Shown: positions 1 to 7,980, counted from the stretch's first letter. The stretch is 32,214 nt of DNA from Lachnospiraceae bacterium (GCA_016287765.1 JAEEWS010000033.1:1-32214), one strand, 5' to 3'. The notes: a model not told the origin generated them from the sequence alone. A program made the numbers and translations.

Positions 1-73
1 CTTTGGGGACGGGGTTAGAGGTTCATTTTTCGGCGCGCAGCGCCAAAATGAACCTCTAACCCCGTCCCCAAAG
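1..73. repeat. REP-like repeat pair forming a long perfect hairpin
   Basis: Two copies of the REP-like repeat (core AACCCCGTCCCC) lie head to head. Bases 1-29 pair perfectly with 45-73. Inside them GGCGC (32-36) pairs with GCGCC (40-44) around a 3-base loop, leaving only a two-base bulge (30-31). The structure lies downstream of sufU on the minus strand, so it would form in the suf operon 3' end and may act as a stabiliser or transcription stop, although no clean T-run follows inside the window. It begins at base 1, so it may extend beyond the left edge. Confidence 0.85.
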
Positions 74-83
74 GGTCAAAAAG

Positions 84-148
84 TGACACCCTAACCCCGT
101 CCCCAAAGGGGCAAAAAGTGAACCCCTAACCCCGTCCCCAAAGGCTCA
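84..148 (+). repeat. two tandem REP-like repeats (AACCCCGTCCCCAAAG class)
   Basis: Two direct copies, at about 84-109 and 119-148, share the core CTAACCCCGTCCCCAAAG, each preceded by AAAAAGTGA. The first begins TGACACC instead of TGAACCC. They sit between the hairpin at 1-73 and the sufU stop codon. Their spacing (35 bp) and sequence match the tandem copies in the clpB leader. Confidence 0.85.
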
Positions 149-160
149 TTTTCTTCTCAA

Positions 161-583
161 TTATCTTAGCATTTCCTCAAATGTATGCCAGCCAAGTACC
201 GCACACTTGACTCTGGAAGGCATATGTGAAATGTCCCGGAGGGCAGACGCCTCCTTTAGTTCCTCTATCTCCTCTTCCGACGCTTCCTTACGGATCATAC
301 GGATGAAGATATCCTTAAGACGGAGGGCCTCCTCCACCTTTTTCCCTATGATAAGATCCAGCATCATGTCCGCGGAGGCCTGGGATATGGCGCAGCCGTC
401 TCCGGTAAAGGAGCCGTCCTCTATCACGCCGTCATCGGACACCTTTAACTGCAGAGTGATGTCGTCCCCGCAGGAGGGATTTACCCCGCGAAGTGACAGC
501 ACAGCCCCGGGCGTCAGGTGTTTATGCTCCGGCCGCATGTTGTGCTGTGTAAGTATCTCGTTATAAAAAGTTCTGTTATTCAT
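161..583 (-). CDS. sufU: SufU-type Fe-S assembly scaffold / sulfur-transfer protein
   Basis: A 140-residue protein of the SufU/IscU-like family. In Firmicutes SufU is a zinc-dependent partner that accepts persulfide sulfur from the cysteine desulfurase SufS in the cytosol. The zinc/sulfur-transfer residues are present: Cys38 and Asp40 (PSCGD), Cys64 (GDGCAIS) and Cys127 (RVKCAVLGW). An insertion between Cys64 and Cys127, typical of SufU and absent from true IscU, is also present. The length is normal. The start codon overlaps the sufS stop by 4 bp (ATGA), which implies translational coupling as the last gene of the suf operon. REP-like repeats follow. Confidence 0.95.
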   Translation of the reverse strand: MNNRTFYNEILTQHNMRPEHKHLTPGAVLSLRGVNPSCGDDITLQLKVSDDGVIEDGSFTGDGCAISQASADMMLDLIIGKKVEEALRLKDIFIRMIRKEASEEEIEELKEASALRDISHMPSRVKCAVLGWHTFEEMLR

Positions 584-1809
584 TCGCCGTACCCCATCAA
601 TCTTCTGATCCCTGAAACTGCCCTAAGGAACCGCTCTATCTCTTCTTCCGTGTTGTAGAACATGATGGATGCCCTGGTAGTGGAAGGGATCCCGATAAAG
701 CGATGCAGCGGCTCTGCACAGTGATGGCCCGCTCTTACCGCGATGCCCTCCTCCGCAAGGATAGCGGAAACATCATGGGGATGCACATTCTCCACCTTAA
801 AGGTGATGATCCCATTGTGGTCTTCGGCTCTTTCGCCTCCCACCACCTTTATCCCCGGGATCTTCTTCATGCCCTCCAGCGCCTGGTTCGTCAAGGCAAG
901 CTCCCTTTTCATCAGGTTTTCCATGCCCAGTTCCTCTATCCATGCTATGGCAGCGGAAAGTCCCACTGCGCCGCCCGCGTTCACCGTACCCGCCTCGAAC
1001 TTATGAGGCGATCCGGCATATATAACGTCCTCCGTCGACACCCTCTCTATCATTTCTCCTCCGGTGAGAAATGGAGGCATATCTTCCAGCAACCGCCTTT
1101 TGCCGTAGAGAACGCCTATGCCCATTGGGGCAAGAAGCTTGTGACCGGAAAAAGCCAGAAGATCCACGTCTGTGTCCCGCACATCCGTAATCCCGTGGGG
1201 TACGCTCTGTGCTCCGTCGGCCACGAAGACCGCGCCGTGAGTGTGCGCCATAGCAGCCAATGCCTTAAGGTCGTTCATCTTCCCGAAAACATTGGACATG
1301 GCCGTAACAGCCACGATCTTCGTTTTTTCCGACATGACTTTTGCAAGTTCCTCCGGCGACACGCTTCCGTCAGGACCGCAATCCACATATTTGACCTTCG
1401 CCTTTTTTCTTTCGGCCATATACCTCCAGGGCAGCATGTTGCTGTGGTGTTCGGAGACGGAGATCACCACTTCATCCCCCTCTCCCACCAGCAGCTCACC
1501 CAGGCTGAAAGCCGCCAGATTCAGACTTTCCGTGGCATTTCTCGTGAACACGATCTCCTCCGGATCATCTGCATTTATAAACCCGGCAACAGCCCTTCTG
1601 GCATCTTCATAGGCTTCGGTAGCCCTTTCCGAAAGATCATAGATCCCCCTGAAAGGGTTCGCATTATTCTTTTCGTAAAATTCCCGCACTGCATTCAGCA
1701 CCCGGTCCGGCTTCTGGGATGTGGCGCAGCTGTCCAGATACACCAGCTCCGGCTCGTTCTTAAACAGCGGAAATTCTTTTCTTATCTCATTTATATCCGA
1801 CAAACCCAT
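580..1809 (-). CDS. sufS: SufS-type cysteine desulfurase
   Basis: A 409-residue PLP-dependent group II cysteine desulfurase that removes sulfur from cysteine to give alanine and an enzyme-bound persulfide for SufU. Landmarks are the PLP lysine Lys224 in SGHKLLAP, the His121-His122 pair in SEHHSN, the DGAQSVPH segment (198-205) and the catalytic persulfide Cys364 in RAGHHCAEPLH. The length is typical of SufS. The start codon shares one base with the sufD stop (TGATG arrangement), and its own stop overlaps sufU by 4 bp, so sufD-sufS-sufU are translationally coupled. Confidence 0.97.
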   Translation of the reverse strand: MGLSDINEIRKEFPLFKNEPELVYLDSCATSQKPDRVLNAVREFYEKNNANPFRGIYDLSERATEAYEDARRAVAGFINADDPEEIVFTRNATESLNLAAFSLGELLVGEGDEVVISVSEHHSNMLPWRYMAERKKAKVKYVDCGPDGSVSPEELAKVMSEKTKIVAVTAMSNVFGKMNDLKALAAMAHTHGAVFVADGAQSVPHGITDVRDTDVDLLAFSGHKLLAPMGIGVLYGKRRLLEDMPPFLTGGEMIERVSTEDVIYAGSPHKFEAGTVNAGGAVGLSAAIAWIEELGMENLMKRELALTNQALEGMKKIPGIKVVGGERAEDHNGIITFKVENVHPHDVSAILAEEGIAVRAGHHCAEPLHRFIGIPSTTRASIMFYNTEEEIERFLRAVSGIRRLMGYGE

Positions 1810-2873
1810 CAGCCCAGCTCCGATCCGATCTCTTCATATATCTCCTTCCGGAGACTCTCCTTGGGAATGAGATTAATGATGCTGGCCATCCTGCCCGCCG
1901 AAATCAGCTTGTAGGCCATTTTTTCCTCGATCCCTCTGGTATTCAGGTAAAAAAGGATCTCGTCACTCAGCTTTCCGATGGTGGCACCATGCTCACCCTC
2001 CACCGCCTCTTCCGTGCACAGGATCAGCGGAACCGTCTTGTTCACCGCATCCTCGTCCAGAAGCAGCACGTCCTCATTTTCAACTCCCTTAGCCTCGACA
2101 CAGCCGGTAATAAAGTCCACAGTGGTTCTAAAGCACTTCTCCGCGCCCTTCGCCAGGATCCCCTTCGCCGAGATCTCGCAGAGGCTCTCCCTCCCCCTGT
2201 GGCGCGCCACGTAATTAAAATCAAATTTTCTGTCGTTCTTCACGTCATATGCAGTGTCAATGGTAAGATAGCTGCACTTTCCGAAAAGGTTCACCGCGCA
2301 GCCGTCGATCACCTCCCGCCCGTCGGGCAGCACATGCACGATCTCCAGCTTTCCGTTGTCATCCACCGCCGCCGCAATATTATTGTATATGCGGTTGTCC
2401 CCGGTCTCATTCACCTGGATCAGCTTGACATGAGCATTTTTCCCCACTTTGATGCGAGTATCTATGCCTCCCGTGAATTCCGCTCTTTCTTTTGTCCTGT
2501 AGCGCATATATATGCTCAACACCCCATTATCCGCAGCCTCGAAACGGAATGAATTAAAGCAGCAGGTCTTTCCGTCGTACCAAAGATCCACGTCTATCTC
2601 GGCATCTTCCCCGGCCTTGGCATATCTGTACACGGGAGTTGGAGTAACGCTAAAGGCATAGGCGTCAAAATCCTTCCCCATGCCGGATTCCATGGTCCTG
2701 AAATCCATTTCCGTGAGGTTGGTCTCAGTCGTCACTCTGCCGGCGGTAACTATGCCCGCTACGGCAGGCACCACCCCTTCCGTCCTCACTTTTATCCTTG
2801 TATCGTTCACCCTGCATCTGTGCCAGGTAGGCTTCGGCAGGGGATTCACATAAAGTTCTCTTGCATTGTCCAT
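1809..2873 (-). CDS. sufD: SufD-like Fe-S cluster assembly scaffold subunit
   Basis: A 354-residue member of the SufB/SufD family. It is predicted to pair with SufB in the SufBCD scaffold that builds Fe-S clusters using SufC ATPase activity. The C-terminal half has the family beta-helix and ends with the conserved EGEHGATIGKLSDE segment, whose His is conserved, followed by the helical FYLNTRGI..A tail. It is shorter than SufB and lacks SufB's EGCSAP motif, which separates the two paralogues. A strong GGGAGGT ribosome site overlaps the sufB stop, and the gap to sufB is 11 bp. Confidence 0.92.
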   Translation of the reverse strand: MDNARELYVNPLPKPTWHRCRVNDTRIKVRTEGVVPAVAGIVTAGRVTTETNLTEMDFRTMESGMGKDFDAYAFSVTPTPVYRYAKAGEDAEIDVDLWYDGKTCCFNSFRFEAADNGVLSIYMRYRTKERAEFTGGIDTRIKVGKNAHVKLIQVNETGDNRIYNNIAAAVDDNGKLEIVHVLPDGREVIDGCAVNLFGKCSYLTIDTAYDVKNDRKFDFNYVARHRGRESLCEISAKGILAKGAEKCFRTTVDFITGCVEAKGVENEDVLLLDEDAVNKTVPLILCTEEAVEGEHGATIGKLSDEILFYLNTRGIEEKMAYKLISAGRMASIINLIPKESLRKEIYEEIGSELG

Positions 2874-2884
2874 ATTTTACCTCC

Positions 2885-4297
2885 CTAACCTATTGAACCC
2901 ACCATTTCGAGACGGATCAGGTTGTTCATCTCGATGGCGTATTCCAGAGGCAGTTCCTTGGAAACATTGTCTGCAAAGCCGCTTACTATCATGGCTCTGG
3001 CATCTTCCTCGGTCATTCCTCTGGACATGAGATAGAAGATGGCATCGTTACTGATCCTGCCGATCTTAGCTTCGTGGCCCACATCCGCGCTCTGGGTGCG
3101 GATATCCATTACGGGGATAGTATCCGAACAGGAGTCGGAATCCAGCATAAGCGTTGCGCAGTCCACGGTGGACTTGGCGTTCTCCGCTCCCGGATTTACC
3201 AGCACGGAGCTTCTCATGGTGCCTATGCCTCCGTCCTTGGATATGGATTTGGTGTTAACCGCAGAAGTGGTGTTCTTTCCGCTGTGAACGATCTTAAGTC
3301 CCGTATCCAGGTTCTGGCCCTTGCCCGCAAAGGTAATGCCCGTAAATTCGCACTTGGAATTGTCACCCTTAAGGATGGTCATGGGATAAAGATAACCCGT
3401 GTGGGATCCGAAGGAGCCGGAAACCCATTCCATCTTTCCTCCCTCTTCCACCAAAGCTCTCTTGGAGTTCAGGTTATACATGTTCTTGGACCAGTTTTCG
3501 ATGGTGGAATATCTGAGTCTGGCATTTTTTCTTACATAGAGTTCCACTGCTCCCGCATGAAGGTTTGCGATGTTGTACTTGGGTGCGCTGCAGCCCTCGA
3601 TAAAGTGAAGGTCCGCCCCCTCATCCACGATGATCAGTGTGTGCTCAAACTGTCCCGCCCCCGGAGCATTAAGTCTGAAATAGGACTGCAAAGGGATCTC
3701 CACCTTTACCCCCGGCGGTACGTAAACAAAGGATCCTCCCGACCACACAGCCCCGTGAAGCGCCATGAATTTATGGTCTCTGGCAGGCAAAAGTTTCATG
3801 AAATGTTCTCTTATCATCTCGGAATAAGGCCCATGCAAGGCAGATTCAAGATTGGTGTAAACCACACCCTGTTCCGCCACTTCCTGCTTCATATTGTGGT
3901 ACACCAGCTCCGAATCATACTGTGCGCCCACACCTGCCAGCGATTCCCTTTCTGCCTGAGGTATGCCCAGCCTTTCAAAGGTTTCTTTTATATCCGCGGG
4001 CACTTCGTCCCAGGAAGCCACCATCTCGGTCTTGGGCTTTATGTAAGTCACTATATCCCTCATGTCCAGCCCTTCCAGCGACGGTCCCCAGTCCGGAGCC
4101 TCCATCTCATTGTAGGCCTTAAGGGAGTCAAGCCTCAGCTCCCTCATCCATTGCGGGTCCTTCTTCTCTCTTGAGATCTGTTCCACGATCTCGGGAGTAA
4201 GCCCGCTTTCCACCTTGTAGAAATCCTCATCACTTTCCTCAAAGCGGAAGTCATACAAATTTCTGTCGACATCGTCGACTCTGGTTTTTTCTTTCAT
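2885..4297 (-). CDS. sufB: SufB Fe-S cluster assembly scaffold subunit
   Basis: A 470-residue protein, full length for SufB, the core scaffold of the SufBCD complex. Visible signatures are Cys236 in FIEGCSAPKYN, Cys390 in LDSDSCSDTIP (aligning with the Cys thought to receive sulfur in E. coli SufB) and His408-Glu409 in ADVGHEAKIG, followed by the SRGMTEEDA helix and a conserved C-terminal LNNLIR-like tail. It lies 84 bp downstream of sufC, the largest gap in the operon; that gap contains a short hairpin. An AAAGGAATC ribosome site precedes the ATG. Confidence 0.97.
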   Translation of the reverse strand: MKEKTRVDDVDRNLYDFRFEESDEDFYKVESGLTPEIVEQISREKKDPQWMRELRLDSLKAYNEMEAPDWGPSLEGLDMRDIVTYIKPKTEMVASWDEVPADIKETFERLGIPQAERESLAGVGAQYDSELVYHNMKQEVAEQGVVYTNLESALHGPYSEMIREHFMKLLPARDHKFMALHGAVWSGGSFVYVPPGVKVEIPLQSYFRLNAPGAGQFEHTLIIVDEGADLHFIEGCSAPKYNIANLHAGAVELYVRKNARLRYSTIENWSKNMYNLNSKRALVEEGGKMEWVSGSFGSHTGYLYPMTILKGDNSKCEFTGITFAGKGQNLDTGLKIVHSGKNTTSAVNTKSISKDGGIGTMRSSVLVNPGAENAKSTVDCATLMLDSDSCSDTIPVMDIRTQSADVGHEAKIGRISNDAIFYLMSRGMTEEDARAMIVSGFADNVSKELPLEYAIEMNNLIRLEMVGSIG

Positions 4298-4356
4298 TGT
4301 GATTCCTTTCCCTTTTGGGTTACATTTAAGTCTCCCGGTTTGGATTATCTTTTGGA

Positions 4357-4372
4357 GTTAGCCTTTGCTAAC
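4357..4372. other. short hairpin between sufC and sufB
   Basis: GTTAGC (4357-4362) pairs perfectly with GCTAAC (4367-4372) across a 4-base loop in the 84-bp sufC-sufB spacer. No T-run follows on the minus strand, so it is not an intrinsic terminator. A role as an mRNA processing or stability point is possible but unproven. Confidence 0.5.
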
Positions 4373-4381
4373 CTATACTTG

Positions 4382-5122
4382 TTAAGAAGCGTATTTTATG
4401 AAGCCTTCCCTATTCACCTTGTCCACAAGAGATGCATCTCCGGTCTCCGCCATGCGTCCTTCCACCATGATATGGGTATAATCCACGTGCAGCTTCTCCA
4501 GTATTCGTGTGCTGTGGGTGATGATGATCAGTGCCCTGTTGGGATCCTTCTGGAATTCCTTTACTCCCGCAGAAACAGTCCTTACCGCATCCACATCCAG
4601 GCCGGAGTCAGTCTCGTCAAGTATCGCCAGTGTAGGATTCAGCATGAGAAGCTGCAATATCTCCGCCTTCTTCTTTTCACCGCCGGAAAAACCCAGGTTC
4701 AGATCCCTGTCTGCATATGATCCGTCCATATTTAAGAGTTTAAGCTTTTCGTCCAATTCCTTCCGGAACTCCCAGATCTTAGTCCTGGTTCCGTTCTTGC
4801 AATCAAGGGAATTTCTGATAAAGTCGGCTAAAGATATGCCCGGTACTTCAATGGGATTCTGGAAGGAAAGAAAGATCCCCTTCTTCGCCCTTTCAGCCGC
4901 ATCGTCCTCCAGGATGTCTTCTCCGTCAAAAAAAACAGAGCCCTTGGTTATCTCATAGTTGGGGTTGCCCATAATAGCATTTCCCAGCGTAGATTTACCC
5001 GCTCCGTTCGGTCCCATAAGCACATGGGTCTCGCCTCTGTCTACTTCCAGATTTATCCCATGAAGAATGGTTTTATCCTTTACATTAACCGTAAGGTCAT
5101 TAATTGTGAGTAACTTTGACAT
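4382..5122 (-). CDS. sufC: SufC Fe-S assembly ATPase
   Basis: A 246-residue ABC-type ATPase that powers the SufBCD scaffold. It has Walker [10 protein letters not shown] (37-45), Q-loop Gln88 in LSFQNP, the SufC-type signature [12 protein letters not shown] (SGGE 146-149), Walker B with Asp169-Glu170 ([11 protein letters not shown]) and the switch His in ITHSTRIL. I set the start at 5122 because AAAGGAGG lies 5 bp upstream and the product then begins [10 protein letters not shown] as in homologues. The frame stays open to 5320, but that extension overlaps the upstream regulator gene and has no family similarity. Confidence 0.97.
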   Translation of the reverse strand: MSKLLTINDLTVNVKDKTILHGINLEVDRGETHVLMGPNGAGKSTLGNAIMGNPNYEITKGSVFFDGEDILEDDAAERAKKGIFLSFQNPIEVPGISLADFIRNSLDCKNGTRTKIWEFRKELDEKLKLLNMDGSYADRDLNLGFSGGEKKKAEILQLLMLNPTLAILDETDSGLDVDAVRTVSAGVKEFQKDPNRALIIITHSTRILEKLHVDYTHIMVEGRMAETGDASLVDKVNREGFIKYAS

Positions 5123-5144
5123 GTCTTCCTCCTTTGTAAGAATA

Positions 5145-5510
5145 TCAAGTCTTGTTTTCCGCATTGCAATTTTCGCAGGAAATGGCGATCCCGTCACTGT
5201 TTCCCTGCGACCATGAGCAGATGCTTTTGATGATGGGCACGATAGTCTTGCCCTTTGGTGTAAGTGTATAGTCCACGCGGGGCGGGATCTCCCTATACTG
5301 TATTCTCCTGATGATCCCATCCGCGGTAAGCTTTTTAAGTGTTGCGGTTAAAGCGACATCGGTAATTCCCTCAACACGTGATCTGATCTCTCCGTAACGA
5401 AAACTTCCCCCGGTAGAGAGCAAACAAATTACTTTGGATTCCCATTTTTTTCCGAAAATCTTAAGTCCGTATTCCAACGGGCACTTTGTTTCATCGGTTT
5501 CTTTGCTCAT
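5145..5510 (-). CDS. HxlR-family transcriptional regulator heading the suf operon
   Basis: A 121-residue winged-helix protein of the HxlR family, with the hallmark CPLEYGLKIFGKKW N-terminus, FRYGEIRSRVEGIT..L recognition region and RRIQYREIPPRVDYTLTPKG wing. It is 22 bp upstream of sufC and has the only convincing promoter of the operon, so it probably regulates suf and itself. It holds five cysteines: Cys10 at the conserved family position used for thiol sensing in YodB-type members, Cys29, Cys98, and a C-terminal SCENCN pair (Cys112, Cys115). A redox or Fe-S sensing role is inference. The start has an AAGGAG site 6 bp upstream. Confidence 0.9.
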   Translation of the reverse strand: MSKETDETKCPLEYGLKIFGKKWESKVICLLSTGGSFRYGEIRSRVEGITDVALTATLKKLTADGIIRRIQYREIPPRVDYTLTPKGKTIVPIIKSICSWSQGNSDGIAISCENCNAENKT

Positions 5511-5549
5511 TTACAGCTCCTTTGGTCTTTCCAATCACTTTGTTTCGCT

Positions 5550-5578
5550 AGTATATCCCATTACTATATTTTTTTCAA
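5550..5578 (-). promoter_or_regulatory. sigma-A promoter of the hxlR-suf operon
   Basis: On the minus strand TTGAAA (5573-5578) and TATACT (5550-5555) are separated by exactly 17 bp, 40 bp upstream of the hxlR start codon. It is the best-scoring promoter by eye in this intergenic space. Confidence 0.75.
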
Positions 5579-5623
5579 GTAACTTCTTAAAATTTTAGTA
5601 TTGCAATTTGGAGCACTTCAAAA

Positions 5624-6032
5624 TGAACCCCGGGGACGGGGTTATGGGTTCAAAAAAGTGACTCCTGCGGCAAAAAAGGACTGTAGGGTCAATTTTTCTC
5701 TCCTCCAAAAGGTTCCGTCAATCCGCCATGTGGCTCTATCACATCGATTCTTAAATAACCGGACCCAATGCTTGCCTGCTTATCCTGACAGCACAGTTCC
5801 AAAAGCCTCAGCATAGCCCGCTACGCCTACGTTTTTGAAACTGCCCTCTCAGGCATGCATTCTTCGCATTAGTCCACTTATTTTGCGACCGATGTACTAG
5901 AATCCAAATTTTCCAATTGAGTCAACAATTTTCCCACATAAAAAAGCACCTAGCAATCTTTATGTGATTCTAGGTGCCAATTATTTCAATTGGGTCACAA
6001 AAATGAACCCCTAACCCCGTCCCCGGGGTTCA
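5624..6032. repeat. composite repeat element, copy 1 (inverted REP-like ends, interlocking stems)
   Basis: The ends are 29-bp REP-like repeats in inverted orientation (5624-5652 and 6004-6032), differing by about one base. Inside the left end is a second hairpin type, TGACTCCT (5659-5666) with AGGGTCA (5685-5691). The right half holds direct repeats CAATTGAGTCAA (5914-5925) and CAATTGGGTCAC (5987-5998) bracketing an interlocking stem pair. A closely related copy lies at 8610-8859. Compared with that copy, about 167 bp at 5736-5902 are extra. No credible gene is present. The element fills the space between the DUF4097 operon and hxlR. Confidence 0.8.
5935..5977 (-). other. A-B-A'-B' interlocking stems (possible pseudoknot or switchable terminator), copy 1
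   Basis: CACATAAA (5935-5942) is complementary to TTTATGTG (5959-5966), and GCACCTAG (5946-5953) to CTAGGTGC (5970-5977). All 16 pairs are Watson-Crick and the order is A-B-A'-B'. Connecting loops are 3, 5 and 3 nt. On the minus strand the B stem is followed by a T-run, like an intrinsic terminator for the DUF4097 operon, but that run is also the 3' strand of stem A. Strand is assigned from the G-U pattern in the second copy. Confidence 0.6.
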
Positions 6033-6042
6033 AAAGAGCCAA

Positions 6043-6063
6043 AAGTGAAACGTCCCCTTTGAC
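6043..6063. repeat. degenerate REP-like fragment
   Basis: GTGAAACGTCCCCTTTGAC keeps the TGAA-CGTCCCC framework of the repeat family but lacks AACCCC. It lies just downstream of the DUF4097 stop codon, adjacent to the composite element. Confidence 0.45.
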
Positions 6064-6082
6064 TCCTTCTTCCTCTTTGCTT

Positions 6083-6961
6083 TTACTTCGTAACTATCTC
6101 CACACCGCCGATGTCTGTGCTGACCCTGAGCGTATATCTGGAGTTTTTATTATTGATCCTGCCTTTTCTTCCGTAGCTTTTTCCGTTATACTTGAAGTCA
6201 CCGAGAGAGCAATCGATGTCAAAGTCGTAATCATCGGGGTTGATACCCTTTATGGTAACACCTGCGATATCGGAATCGATGTCCGCGTCCTCAAATGTAC
6301 AGCCGGAGATCTCGATCTCACCTACGTCGGAGTCCAGATCCATATCTCCGAAGGAACTGTTTTTAAGGAAGATACCGCCCACATTGGCTTCCATCCTCAC
6401 GTCTCCGCTGCAGTTCACATTATCGGTGTTAATGCTTCCCACTGCCATGACAGCCTTGATCTTTTTGCAGGACAGATCCTCTAAAGTAACATCTCCCACT
6501 GCGGAATCGATCTCGATGCTTTTAAGACTTCCGGCGGGAACCGTGATGGTGATCTCTGCATATCTGTTCCTGTGGTTAAACTCTGTTCTGACCTTCTTCT
6601 GCGTAACGACCAATGTATCGTTCTTTACGGAAACATTAGGCTTTAAGACCTCGTCCCCTCTGAAGTGGAAGGAGTAATCGTCGCCTTCGGTAATGGTAAC
6701 ATCAGCGATTGCGCCCTTAAAGTCAATATCTTTGTAGCCTTTTTCCTGATAATCCTCTTCTATGGTGATCCCTGAAAGTTCATCGCCATCATTGGACCAG
6801 TCCTTAAAGCTTCCGCCGTCCCAGCTCACATCGACCCAGTCCCTGTCATACATGCATCCGGCACAACCGGAAACCGCTCTGCCTGTGTAATAGGCAACAG
6901 AACCTATGCAGATAAATATTGTTACTATATAAAGTATGATAAGATAAATCCTTTTATTCAT
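6083..6961 (-). CDS. DUF4097-family beta-strand repeat envelope protein
   Basis: A 292-residue protein with an N-terminal membrane segment (about residues 5-25) followed by a long extracytoplasmic region. From about residue 80 it shows repeated short beta strands of the type IEIDSAVGDVTLEDL, GDVRMEANVGGI and GDMDLDSDVGEIEISG, the parallel-strand pattern of DUF4097 proteins. A GCAGC pair lies just after the membrane segment. It follows a HAAS-domain gene by 41 bp and a PadR gene, an arrangement widely seen in Firmicutes, suggesting envelope-stress or surface functions. The biochemical role is unknown. An AAGGAG site precedes the ATG. Confidence 0.85.
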   Translation of the reverse strand: MNKRIYLIILYIVTIFICIGSVAYYTGRAVSGCAGCMYDRDWVDVSWDGGSFKDWSNDGDELSGITIEEDYQEKGYKDIDFKGAIADVTITEGDDYSFHFRGDEVLKPNVSVKNDTLVVTQKKVRTEFNHRNRYAEITITVPAGSLKSIEIDSAVGDVTLEDLSCKKIKAVMAVGSINTDNVNCSGDVRMEANVGGIFLKNSSFGDMDLDSDVGEIEISGCTFEDADIDSDIAGVTIKGINPDDYDFDIDCSLGDFKYNGKSYGRKGRINNKNSRYTLRVSTDIGGVEIVTK

Positions 6962-7002
6962 TTTCGTCTCCTTTTCCCTCGTGTTTCTCTCGCTCTGCTC
7001 TA

Positions 7003-7980
7003 TTACTCCAACGAATTGGTATCTGAGAAGATAGCTTCTATCAGCATCTTAAATACGGGTGCAAGCGGCCATACGATCCAGGTAATGTACCAATCCATGG
7101 TTACAAAACTCCAAATGAAATATATGCAGGTTACTGTGGGCCAAAATACCGACATGACGATCTGGCCTGTCTTTGTTAATCTTTTTGCTGTCTTCTGACT
7201 GTCCACGAAATTGCCTCCTACTGTTTTGCTGTCATTTAACTTAAGAATATCTGTAAAAGCATTGTCTCTTACCGCGCCGTAAACTATAAGGCAAACGCCC
7301 AGAGCTACGAACACCAGGAAGAACAAGCCTTCTACATCGTCAATGTTTCTGAAATATCTCATCTCGTCGATGGCCCCTGCAATACCCAAAGCCAGGAGGC
7401 AGATCGTAATACCGGCACAAAGGAAGATAGCCTTTAAAGGTCTGTAGTTTTCTCTCGCCCTGTTTATCTCATCAATCGTCCCGAATTCAACCGCACAGGG
7501 TGTCTTTTCCATCCAGGACCACTTTTCTCCGCTTACGGAATTGTAAATGAAAAGTCCGATGCCCACTGCAAGGATGATGAAAAGCGAAAGAATTCCCATT
7601 CCTCTGTATCCCATGTTTTCACCAATCACCAGCTCGCCTACGGGACAAAGGATGCAAAGCATTACGCCGACAGCAGTCCTCAATGCAGCCGCTGTTCTAT
7701 CCTTTACATATTCCCTTGCCTCATCCAGCTTTACGACTCTCTTGTCGATGGGAGCTTTGTTGACAAATTCCTTGATCCCAAGGCTCTCGGAGATCTCGTC
7801 CAGGTTTCCGAACTCGGAAAGCACTGTTGCGATCGCTTCATTTTCGGGTTTTCCCTCGGCGATGAGCTCGTTGAACTTGTCTTCCATCATCTGCCCCAGC
7901 TCAGCCTTGGCCTTCAAAACTTCCCTTGTATTTGGAAGCTGCATAAACATTGTCTCAAGATAATTTTTTATAGTATCCAT
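7003..7980 (-). CDS. HAAS/DUF1700-like domain membrane protein
   Basis: A 325-residue protein. Residues 1 to about 65 form the helical HAAS-type (permease prefix) domain: a start like MDTIKNYLETMFMQLP, then an E-rich helix and VLSEFGNLDEISESLG. Six hydrophobic helices follow, roughly at 95-117, 128-150, 183-206, 223-245, 272-292 and 296-315. Such proteins are typically encoded beside PadR regulators and DUF4097 proteins, as here, and are thought to signal or assemble at the membrane. No enzyme motif is visible. It lies between padR (84-bp gap) and the DUF4097 gene (41-bp gap). Confidence 0.85.
   Translation of the reverse strand: MDTIKNYLETMFMQLPNTREVLKAKAELGQMMEDKFNELIAEGKPENEAIATVLSEFGNLDEISESLGIKEFVNKAPIDKRVVKLDEAREYVKDRTAAALRTAVGVMLCILCPVGELVIGENMGYRGMGILSLFIILAVGIGLFIYNSVSGEKWSWMEKTPCAVEFGTIDEINRARENYRPLKAIFLCAGITICLLALGIAGAIDEMRYFRNIDDVEGLFFLVFVALGVCLIVYGAVRDNAFTDILKLNDSKTVGGNFVDSQKTAKRLTKTGQIVMSVFWPTVTCIYFIWSFVTMDWYITWIVWPLAPVFKMLIEAIFSDTNSLE

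Noticed and set aside
1..148. CRISPR-like array of repeats
   Set aside because: Spacers are too short and near-identical, copies are inverted as well as direct, and no cas genes are nearby.
703..1914. Long plus-strand open frame (about 403 codons) opposite sufS and sufD
   Set aside because: It is the antisense shadow of two strongly recognisable genes, with no ribosome site or family resemblance.
5123..5320. N-terminal extension of SufC
   Set aside because: It overlaps hxlR, lacks SufC similarity, and AAAGGAGG precedes the internal ATG at 5122.
5601..5816. Small open frame within the first composite element
   Set aside because: It reads through the repeats (PRGRGYGF-like peptides), as do similar frames at 8560-8972 on both strands. 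These are repeat translations, not genes.
5736..5902. Remnant of a transposase gene on the minus strand
   Set aside because: A short open stretch exists but it has no start codon, is interrupted by stops and shows no transposase motif I can name.
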